Positions 1 through 5,509 of a DNA stretch of 5,934 nucleotides are shown here, one piece after another. The DNA comes from DATDRQ01 sp035291645 (GTDB taxonomy: Bacteria; Chloroflexota; Anaerolineae; Anaerolineales; UBA4823): contig DATDRQ010000360.1 of assembly GCA_035291645.1 (NCBI GenBank), positions 1 to 5,934 of the forward strand, read 5' to 3'. A program made the translations under genes and the position numbers. The notes beneath the pieces are model-generated. The model ran no database searches. It was not told the DNA's origin and was given only the letters and a program-made list of their open reading frames with translations. Each line of letters opens with the position of its first letter. Position 1 is the first letter of the stretch.

Positions 1-609
1 ATCCTGTCGACGGAAATGATCCTGCCGGTCGATAAACAAGCGCTGCTCATCCTGTCTTCGACAGATGTCATCCATTCTTTCTGGGTGCCCGAATTCCGGG
101 TTAAACAAGATGCGCTGCCCGGTGATGCATTCGAACGCCAATTACGTATCACCCCCGATGAAGTCGGTGAGTATAAGCTGCGCTGTGCAGAGTTGTGCGG
201 GCGCCAGCATTATTCAATGGAATCGCCTGTTAAGGTTTTATCTCAAGAAGAATTCGATGCCTGGGTCCAGGCTAACGCCCCACCGCCTCCGGGGAGCGAA
301 GGAGAAGGCGCCAACACCCCGGTTGGGCGTGGAGATAAGCTGACCCAACAGTTTGCCTGCCGGTCCTGTCATAGCGTCGACGGCAGCGCGCTGGTTGGTC
401 CCACCTGGAAAGGCCTTTATGGGGCTGAGGAACAGCTGGCAAACGGGACAGCCGTTTTGGTAGACGATGCCTACCTTTACGAGTCGATCCGCGATCCGGG
501 CGTCAAGATCACCGCAGGGTTCCAGGATCTGATGCCGCATACCATCGCCAAAGATATGACTGATGAACAGATTGCCGATGTGATCGAGTTCATCAAGAGC
601 GTGAAATAG
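1..609 (+). CDS. coxB: Cytochrome c oxidase subunit II with fused cytochrome c domain (caa3 type), 5' partial
   Basis: Subunit II accepts electrons for the terminal oxidase on the outer face of the cytoplasmic membrane. The gene is open from base 1, so the N-terminal signal and the two-helix membrane hairpin are upstream; about 202 residues remain. The CuA cupredoxin domain is complete at its ligands: His in DVIHSFWVP (codon 73), then the C-A-E-L-C-G-R-Q-H-Y-S-M motif (bases 184-219) with both bridging Cys, the Glu, His and Met. A Pro/Gly-rich linker (about 277-312) leads to a class I cytochrome c domain with heme motif C-R-S-C-H (358-372) and a likely axial Met in DLMPHT (codon 532). The domain ends in a typical C-terminal helix. 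This fused form defines caa3-type oxidases, in which the tethered cytochrome feeds CuA directly. The stop codon TAG lies 18 bases before coxA. The Met codon at 16 is internal to a conserved strand and is not the start. Confidence 0.96.
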   Translation: MLSTEMILPVDKQALLILSSTDVIHSFWVPEFRVKQDALPGDAFERQLRITPDEVGEYKLRCAELCGRQHYSMESPVKVLSQEEFDAWVQANAPPPPGSEGEGANTPVGRGDKLTQQFACRSCHSVDGSALVGPTWKGLYGAEEQLANGTAVLVDDAYLYESIRDPGVKITAGFQDLMPHTIAKDMTDEQIADVIEFIKSVK

Positions 610-616
610 CGATTGC

Positions 617-622
617 AGGAGG
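617..622 (+). promoter_or_regulatory. Ribosome binding site of coxA
   Basis: A perfect AGGAGG lies 5 bases before the ATG at 628. It decides the coxA start: an in-frame TTG at 613 lies upstream of this site and has no ribosome binding site of its own. Confidence 0.85.
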
Positions 623-627
623 ATGAA

Positions 628-2520
628 ATGAGTTTCTTCAGATCTTCGCTCATCCGAGGTTTGATCGGGCTGGTTCTGGGTTGGATCGCCGGGTCGGTCC
701 TGACGATCATTATCCGGGTCCTGGTGGGATTACCGGCCTGGAAAGAAGAGCCTGTTCTGGTTGGCGGAGCGATCGTCGGCACGATCACCTTCATGCTGAG
801 CACTGGCGTCATGAACGATTGGCTCCAGTGGATGAGGGGTCTCGAGACTCCGGGGCCGGGATTCAACCAGCCAGAATTGACGGGCGTCCGCAAGCTGATG
901 AATGTGTCCTATGACCATAAGGTGATCGGGATCCAGTACGGGATCACATCGCTTGTGCTACTCCTGACCGCCGGTCTGTTCGGTCTGATATTCCGGACAG
1001 AATTGGCGGAACCTGGGCTGCAATTTCTCACGGCCGACCAGTTCAACTCCATGATCAGCCTGCATGGGATCGTAAACATCGGAGGCATCCTGTTGGGCGT
1101 CGGCGCCATGTCCAACTTCCTGGTCCCGCTGATGATCGGCGCCAACGATATGGCCTTTCCGCGCTTGAACGCCTTTGCCTATTGGATCAACATCCCCGGC
1201 ATCGTGATGCTCTTGACGACCCTGTTGTTGGGTGGAGTCGATGCCGGCTGGACCGGCTATCCCCCATTGAGTGCCAATCTTGGTAAAGTCGCCTTTTCGA
1301 TGTTTTTCCTAGGGGTCTATGTGATCGGCCTTTCATCGATCTTAGGCGCGCTCAACGTAATCACCACCACCTTACGAATGCGCGCTCCGGGGATGAGCCT
1401 GTTCCGCATGCCGATCTTCGTCTGGTCAGCCCTGGCAACGGCTTTGATCGCCCTGACTGTCACCCAATTGATCGGCCTTTCCTTCCAGATGGTGTTGTTC
1501 GAGCGAGTGTTTGCAATGGATTTCTTCAATCCGGCGGAAGGGGGTAACGTACTTCTATTCCAACACCTGTTCTGGTTCTACTCACATCCAGCAGTCTACG
1601 TGTTCGTCCTGACCGGCCTGGGTGTGATCAGCGAGCTGCTCCCGGTGTTTGCAAGGAAGCCGCTCTTTGGCTACAAATTTGTGGCGATGTCTTCGATGGC
1701 GATCGCATTGATCGGTTTCCTGGTGTGGGCGCACCACATGTTCACCTCCGGCATGGCCAGCTATCTACGGGTTCCCTTTACCTATACCACCTTGCTGGTC
1801 GCCGTCCCGACCGGGGTCAAGTTCTTCAGCTGGATTGCAACATTATGGCGCGGCAAGATCTCTTTTCAGACGCCCATGTTGTATGTCCTGGGAGCGATAT
1901 CCATCTTCCTGCTGGGCGGGTTAAGCGGCCCTCCCAACGCCACCGTTGCCACCGACCTGCACCTGCACGATACTTACTACATTGTTGGTCACTTCCATGC
2001 CACCATGTTCGGTGGGTATATTTTCCCCTTCATCGCGGCGATTTATTACTGGTTCCCGAAAATGACTGGGCGGATGTATTCTGAGCGTTTAGGGAAGATT
2101 AGCTTCTGGTTCATCCTTCTGGGATTCTACGTCCAATCGCTATCGCAAATGCAGATCGGTCTCCTGGGGATGCGCCGCAGGATTGCCGACTATGATCCTG
2201 CCCTGGGCATCACGACTCAACAGATCATGATCACCATTGCCGCATTCGCGATCGGTTTTGGTGTATTGGTCTTCATAACGAACATAATCCGCAGCATGCG
2301 GCGGGGAGAGGTGGCAGTCGCCAATCCCTGGAGGTCCCGCTCGCCGGAATGGACCTTGCTGCCTTCGCCGATCCCTGCGCACAACTATGAGACTCCCATC
2401 GAGGTGGTTGGTGAGCCTTATGATTATGGTCTGGAGGGGTCGGTTTATGCGAGGAAGCAGGCGCCGCCAACTGTGACGCCTGCTTCCGGCCCTCTTCCTG
2501 CCCCGGCTCCTGCTGATTAG
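628..2520 (+). CDS. coxA: Cytochrome c oxidase subunit I (aa3/caa3, A2-like, with N-terminal extension)
   Basis: Catalytic subunit that reduces O2 to water and pumps protons; 630 residues. All metal ligands are visible: His146 and His457 for heme a, His455 for heme a3, and His320, His369 and His370 for CuB. Tyr324 in HPAVY is the cross-linked tyrosine. The D-channel entrance Asp174 (in GANDMAFPR) with Asn163 and Asn181, and the K-channel Lys398 (PTGVKFFSW), are present. HDTYY (447-451) supplies the Mg-site pair. Helix VI reads Y-S-H-P-A-V-Y, so the usual glutamate of GHPEVY is Ala322, with Tyr318-Ser319 in front: the signature of A2-type oxidases. Twelve core helices run from about residue 99 to 553. 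They are preceded by an unusual extension of about 95 residues with two more hydrophobic segments (about 8-35 and 42-62). The C-terminus is a soluble Pro/Ala-rich tail with no fused subunit III. The ATG at 628 was chosen because of the AGGAGG at 617. Confidence 0.97.
   Translation: MSFFRSSLIRGLIGLVLGWIAGSVLTIIIRVLVGLPAWKEEPVLVGGAIVGTITFMLSTGVMNDWLQWMRGLETPGPGFNQPELTGVRKLMNVSYDHKVIGIQYGITSLVLLLTAGLFGLIFRTELAEPGLQFLTADQFNSMISLHGIVNIGGILLGVGAMSNFLVPLMIGANDMAFPRLNAFAYWINIPGIVMLLTTLLLGGVDAGWTGYPPLSANLGKVAFSMFFLGVYVIGLSSILGALNVITTTLRMRAPGMSLFRMPIFVWSALATALIALTVTQLIGLSFQMVLFERVFAMDFFNPAEGGNVLLFQHLFWFYSHPAVYVFVLTGLGVISELLPVFARKPLFGYKFVAMSSMAIALIGFLVWAHHMFTSGMASYLRVPFTYTTLLVAVPTGVKFFSWIATLWRGKISFQTPMLYVLGAISIFLLGGLSGPPNATVATDLHLHDTYYIVGHFHATMFGGYIFPFIAAIYYWFPKMTGRMYSERLGKISFWFILLGFYVQSLSQMQIGLLGMRRRIADYDPALGITTQQIMITIAAFAIGFGVLVFITNIIRSMRRGEVAVANPWRSRSPEWTLLPSPIPAHNYETPIEVVGEPYDYGLEGSVYARKQAPPTVTPASGPLPAPAPAD
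2453..2487 (+). repeat. Inverted repeat (11-bp stem, 13-base loop) near the 3' end of coxA
   Basis: Bases 2453-2463 (GGAAGCAGGCG) are perfectly complementary to 2477-2487 (CGCCTGCTTCC). In mRNA this would form an 11-bp hairpin about 30 bases before the coxA stop. There is no following T-run, so it does not look like an intrinsic terminator. It could be an mRNA-stabilising or processing element, or chance within the Ala/Pro-coding tail. Confidence 0.45.
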
Positions 2521-2590
2521 CCAACAGGTATCCGTATCTTTTGTCGAAAAATTGACCCCTGAAATTGGGATTAATCCGGAGAATAAGGAA

Positions 2591-2812
2591 ATGGACGAAA
2601 AAAGAAAAGACATATTGAAAGAAGCTTACAGGGTTGGTGCCGCCGTGTTTATTTTATTGATGGTCCTGACCATCGGCGAGTTCTTCATCGGCAGCATCGC
2701 TTTCACCTGGTCCTGGCCGCTTTGGGGAATTTCAATTCTGAAGGCCGTCATGATTATCCGGGATTACATGCATCTGCCCCGCCTGTTTTCCGGTGAGGAG
2801 GAGGCTCGCTGA
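2591..2812 (+). CDS. coxD: Cytochrome c oxidase subunit IV, small two-helix protein (prokaryotic COX4/CtaF-like)
   Basis: A 73-residue membrane protein between coxA and coxC. It has a charged N-terminus (MDEKRKDILKEAYR), then two hydrophobic helices (about 14-37 and 42-59), and an acidic, cytoplasmic-looking tail. The second helix ends in ILKAVMIIRDYMHL, which matches the Lys...Phe/Tyr-Met-His-Leu pattern of the prokaryotic subunit IV family (CtaF/CyoD-like). That family is a structural subunit thought to stabilise the catalytic core and CuB loading. The ATG at 2591 was chosen over an in-frame TTG at 2552 because the protein then begins at a typical position and a GGAGA lies at 2578-2582. A 70-base gap separates it from coxA. 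Its TGA shares one base with the coxC ATG (TGATG), which implies translational coupling. The assignment rests on size, motif and position; sequence conservation in this family is low, so the symbol is approximate. Confidence 0.82.
   Translation: MDEKRKDILKEAYRVGAAVFILLMVLTIGEFFIGSIAFTWSWPLWGISILKAVMIIRDYMHLPRLFSGEEEAR
2797..2804 (+). promoter_or_regulatory. Ribosome binding site of coxC inside the subunit IV gene
   Basis: GGAGGAGG lies 7 bases before the coxC ATG at 2812 and inside the last codons of the subunit IV gene, where it encodes the Glu-Glu-Ala stretch. With the TGATG overlap it supports coupled translation and confirms the coxC start. Confidence 0.75.
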
Positions 2813-3405
2813 TGGCTTCACACCCTGATGTAAACCAAACCCCGGAAGCCCTGAGCGATTATCGCTATAAGACCGGCACCAACCGGATCGGCCTGTGGTT
2901 GTTCCTGGTTTCCGATACCTTTGTATTCGCGGGTCTATTAGTCAGCCGTTATTACTTGTTCGGAGGGGAACGACCTGAGCTCAACCAGCTCCTGGGACTG
3001 GTCATCACCACCATGCTTCTGATGAGCAGCTTCTTTATGAATCGCGCAGAAACTGCCATAGCGATTGGCGACACGAAGACGTTCTTCCGTGGGACTCTGA
3101 TCACCATCATCCTGGGTGCGCTATTCCTGATCGGCGTTGTCGGTGTGGAATGGCAAATCGTACCCTTCACCCCAGGGGAGAACGCCATGGCGTCGGTTTT
3201 CTTCACGATGACAGGTTTCCATGCCTTCCACGTGCTTACCGGGCTGGTTTTCCTGTTGATCGTCTACCGCAATGCGCGCAAGGGTCTCTATTCTGCTGAA
3301 CGTCATTGGCCAGTCGAGGCTGCCGCAGTCTACTGGCATTTCGTGGACGTAGTCTGGGTGTTCTATTACCCTGCCCTTTATCTCATAGGTGTCCCTCTGA
3401 GTTAG
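2812..3405 (+). CDS. coxC: Cytochrome c oxidase subunit III
   Basis: Structural subunit of the oxidase core, 197 residues, of the short five-helix form found in caa3 and bo3 enzymes. Predicted helices are about 25-47, 57-76, 94-114, 126-152 and 169-194. Family hallmarks are GLWLFLVSD in the first helix, TGFHAFHVLTG (134-144) and EAAAVYWHFVDVVW (169-182). The last is nearly identical to the classic subunit III motif. The position of the DCCD-reactive glutamate (S-E-x-x-F-F in most subunits III) carries Asp35 here, a conservative change. The start overlaps the preceding stop by one base and has a strong ribosome binding site at 2797-2804. The stop codon TAG is followed by a 72-base gap before the SCO gene. 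Confidence 0.95.
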   Translation: MASHPDVNQTPEALSDYRYKTGTNRIGLWLFLVSDTFVFAGLLVSRYYLFGGERPELNQLLGLVITTMLLMSSFFMNRAETAIAIGDTKTFFRGTLITIILGALFLIGVVGVEWQIVPFTPGENAMASVFFTMTGFHAFHVLTGLVFLLIVYRNARKGLYSAERHWPVEAAAVYWHFVDVVWVFYYPALYLIGVPLS

Positions 3406-3477
3406 CTGGCTTTTTCATGAGTGAATCTGGCTGATCGGATGGTTCGTTTCAATCTGATCAACCAAGAGAAGAACGAT

Positions 3478-4083
3478 ATGCAAGTAAGACATTATCTATT
3501 TCTGGGTATCGCAATCCTGATCGGGTTTTCGGCCACGGTCGGAGTCCTGATCTCAACCAAGAGGCATACCTTCCAGGGGAGTCTGATCGAGAATCCCGCC
3601 CCGGCGGCTGACTTTGAGCTGGTCGACCGGGATGGCCAACCTTATCGCTTAAGGGACCAGAAAGGGAACGTAGTCCTGGCTTTCTTCGGGTATACCCATT
3701 GCCCAGATGTCTGTCCGGTCACTCTCTCCGATTTCGGAAAGATCCGGACCCGGCTCGGCGACAGGGCCGAACGGGTGGAATTCGTCTTTATCACGACCGA
3801 TCCGGAACGAGATACCCCAGAACAGATCAATAGGTATCTCTCCAACTTCGACGCCGAAATTCAAGGATTAACCGGGCAAGAACAGGATTTGGAAAAGGTT
3901 TGGAATGCGTATGGGGTCTACCGGGAGTTAGTCGATCAGCAAGAGCCTGAGAATTACCTGGTTGACCACACAGCCCGAGTCTATCTGATAGATCAGCGTG
4001 GCAATCTACGGGTGACATACACTTTCGGAACCGAGAGTGAGGGGATCGCCGCAGATGTCTCCTTTATCCTGAAGGAAAATTAG
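3478..4083 (+). CDS. SCO1/SenC/PrrC-family copper chaperone for CuA assembly
   Basis: Membrane-anchored thioredoxin-fold copper chaperone, 201 residues, that delivers copper (or keeps the CuA cysteines reduced) for subunit II. An uncleaved signal anchor spans about residues 6-26. The thioredoxin-like domain follows from about residue 40. The copper site is intact: C75-P-D-V-C79 inside FFGYTHCPDVCP, and His164 in YLVDHTARVYLID. The strand VEFVFITTDPERDTPE is also typical of SCO. The start is not certain. The ATG at 3478 puts the anchor directly at the N-terminus and has a weak AGAGAAG at 3465-3471. An in-frame GTG at 3421 and an ATG at 3439 would add 19 or 13 polar residues but have no clear ribosome binding site. 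It lies downstream of the structural subunits and upstream of other assembly genes, as is common. Confidence 0.94.
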   Translation: MQVRHYLFLGIAILIGFSATVGVLISTKRHTFQGSLIENPAPAADFELVDRDGQPYRLRDQKGNVVLAFFGYTHCPDVCPVTLSDFGKIRTRLGDRAERVEFVFITTDPERDTPEQINRYLSNFDAEIQGLTGQEQDLEKVWNAYGVYRELVDQQEPENYLVDHTARVYLIDQRGNLRVTYTFGTESEGIAADVSFILKEN

Positions 4084-4116
4084 GGGAACGCAACAGCCGA
4101 AATTTGGTGCGATACG

Positions 4117-4689
4117 ATGGATTCGAAAACAGTTATCCGTCTTGGTGCGCGTAGGATTTTTATTCTTTTCTTGATCTCGCTGGGCCTGGTCTGGGTAGGC
4201 AGTGAACTGGCGTATAAAATGATCAAGGATCCGAGTGACCGGGCACCCGAGGTGATCGAACTAACCATACCGGATGGGACGGCGTCAAGAGTAGAGGCTG
4301 GTGAACCGGTCCCGGCTATCCCTGAAGAGATGGTCTTCGTTGTCGGCGATACCCTGTTGATCCGCAACCAGGATCGGATCGACCACCAGCTGGGACCGTT
4401 ATGGGTCCCAGCTGGTTCGAACGCCAGTCTGGTCATGGAAGAGCCAGAAAGGCTGGCTTATTCTTGCTCCTTCCAGACATCGAAATACCTGGACCTGGAT
4501 GTAAAGGCTGCAACGACGCTCGAAACCAGGGTTGCTGCTTTGGCTTTAGCCGTGCCACCGACGACGATGTTCCTCTTTGTATACAGCCTCATCATCTGGC
4601 CTCTTACTACCCGGAAGAAGGAAAAAGACGGCGGTGGATCGGCCAATTCTGAAAATAGAACCAACAATGAACCCCAGCATTCTTCTTAG
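4117..4689 (+). CDS. Unrecognised membrane protein with cupredoxin-like domain, putative oxidase assembly factor
   Basis: I cannot name this 190-residue protein. It has an N-terminal helix (about 14-33) preceded by RLGARR, a loop of about 105 residues, and a second helix (about 140-163) followed by TTRKKEKDGG. The positive-inside pattern places both termini in the cytoplasm and the loop outside, the side where CuA sits. The loop reads like a cupredoxin: a strand GDTLLIRNQD (77-86), then DHQLGPLWVPAG (89-100) with a possible copper ligand His90, then YSCSF (115-119) with Cys117 and a following strand. The usual second His after the Cys is Gln120, and no obvious axial Met follows, so copper binding may be lost, altered or shared with a partner. 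Its position between SCO and SURF1 suggests a role in CuA/CuB assembly; this is inference. The tail is polar and Asn/Ser-rich. A GGTG at 4106-4109 is the only candidate ribosome binding site. Its end overlaps SURF1 by 23 bases. Confidence 0.85.
   Translation: MDSKTVIRLGARRIFILFLISLGLVWVGSELAYKMIKDPSDRAPEVIELTIPDGTASRVEAGEPVPAIPEEMVFVVGDTLLIRNQDRIDHQLGPLWVPAGSNASLVMEEPERLAYSCSFQTSKYLDLDVKAATTLETRVAALALAVPPTTMFLFVYSLIIWPLTTRKKEKDGGGSANSENRTNNEPQHSS
4385..4416 (+). repeat. Perfect inverted repeat (13-bp stem, 6-base loop) inside the cupredoxin-like gene
   Basis: Bases 4385-4397 (ACCAGCTGGGACC) are the exact reverse complement of 4404-4416 (GGTCCCAGCTGGT), separated by GTTATG. It would be a stable mRNA hairpin over the codons for His90-Gly100, the predicted ligand loop. 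No T-run follows, so it is not a classical terminator. Confidence 0.6.
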
Positions 4690-5509
4690 CCGTTCGTGGT
4701 GGAAGACGACTCTGATTGTCGTTACTGCTGTAGTGGTGATGGTCCGTTTAGGGATCTGGCAGCTGGATCGCCTGGAGCAACGCCGGTCTTTCAACGCCCG
4801 AGTTCTCGAGCAGCAAGCCCAAGCTTTGTTGGAACTGAGCGGGCCAGCTCTGCAGGATACGCACCTGGAGGATATGGAATACCGTCAAGTCGTCGTGACT
4901 GGCGAATATGACCATGCGCACGAGGTCGTCCTGCGCAACCAGGTCTGGGAAAACGAGCTGGGCGTACACGTTCTCACTCCACTGAAAATCGAAGACAGCG
5001 ACCAGACCGTTCTGGTGAACCGCGGCTGGATCCCTTTCGAGGACTTCCAGAATCACGACCTCGGCAAGTATGCAGAACCGGGCCGAGTTCTGGTGAAAGG
5101 GATCATCCGGGCTCCACAGACCAGACCCCAGATCGGTGGACGGGCAGATCCGATACCTCAGCGCGGGGATCCTCCGTTGCTTGCCTGGAACGTCGCCAAC
5201 GTGGCCGCTATCGCCGCACAGACTCCCTACCCGCTGCTTCTGGTATACATCCAACAGGCGCCAGACCAGAACTGGACACGGATGCCCTATCGCAGTTTGC
5301 CCGAACTTGACCTAACCGAAGGACCACACATGGGATACGCCCTGCAGTGGTTCATTTTTGCCACGATATTAGGAGTAGGGTATCCAGTCTACATCCGCCG
5401 CGAAGAAAAAACCTCCGCGAAGTCTCGAAACCATCCGGGTTACGTCCAACCGGCTGCCCAACCACTCCCCGCAACCCAACCCAAGTCAAATGATGGTGGG
5501 AAATTATGA
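4667..5509 (+). CDS. SURF1-family cytochrome oxidase biogenesis protein
   Basis: SURF1 proteins sit in the membrane and assist heme a insertion into subunit I. The 280-residue product has the standard architecture. An N-terminal helix (about 14-30) runs into RLGIWQLDRLEQRR (27-40). A large external domain follows with LVNRGWIP (116-123), then the C-terminal helix begins with GPHMGYALQWF (219-229) and ends GYPVYIRREE. After this comes a polar Pro/Gln/Ala-rich tail (about 250-280) that is longer than in many family members. The ATG at 4667 was chosen because it precedes the first helix by a normal distance; the frame is open upstream to 4577, but that would overlap the previous gene by over 110 bases. 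No ribosome binding site is evident, so translation is probably coupled to the upstream gene, with which it overlaps by 23 bases. The stop overlaps the ctaA start (ATGA). Confidence 0.95.
   Translation: MNPSILLSRSWWKTTLIVVTAVVVMVRLGIWQLDRLEQRRSFNARVLEQQAQALLELSGPALQDTHLEDMEYRQVVVTGEYDHAHEVVLRNQVWENELGVHVLTPLKIEDSDQTVLVNRGWIPFEDFQNHDLGKYAEPGRVLVKGIIRAPQTRPQIGGRADPIPQRGDPPLLAWNVANVAAIAAQTPYPLLLVYIQQAPDQNWTRMPYRSLPELDLTEGPHMGYALQWFIFATILGVGYPVYIRREEKTSAKSRNHPGYVQPAAQPLPATQPKSNDGGKL

Noticed and set aside
613..627. TTG start for coxA, five codons upstream of the ATG
   Set aside because: The AGGAGG at 617-622 lies inside this extension and is ideally spaced for the ATG at 628.
1322..1481. Direct repeat of 13 bases (TGATCGGCCTTTC at 1322-1334 and 1469-1481)
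   Set aside because: Both copies encode Ile-Gly-Leu-Ser in membrane helices of coxA. Similar codons for similar hydrophobic residues explain it.
2568..2577. 10-base palindrome GGATTAATCC upstream of the subunit IV gene, considered as an operator
   Set aside because: Perfect 10-base palindromes are expected several times by chance in this length, and there is no promoter-like context or second copy.
2140..2613. Antisense open frame of 157 codons opposite the end of coxA
   Set aside because: It runs opposite a strongly conserved part of coxA, has Arg/Ser-rich composition with no recognisable domain, and lacks a ribosome binding site. It is a shadow of coxA codon bias.
3401..3420. T-run (3411-3415) after the coxC stop, considered as a terminator
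   Set aside because: No stable stem precedes the five Ts, and the operon clearly continues.
4577..4666. Upstream ATG start for SURF1 adding 30 residues
   Set aside because: It would overlap the previous gene by 113 bases and place a polar, basic stretch before the first helix. The homology begins after the Met at 4667.
4748..5254. Antisense open frame of 168 codons opposite SURF1
   Set aside because: SURF1 is unambiguous in the forward frame. The reverse product shows no motif and no start signal.
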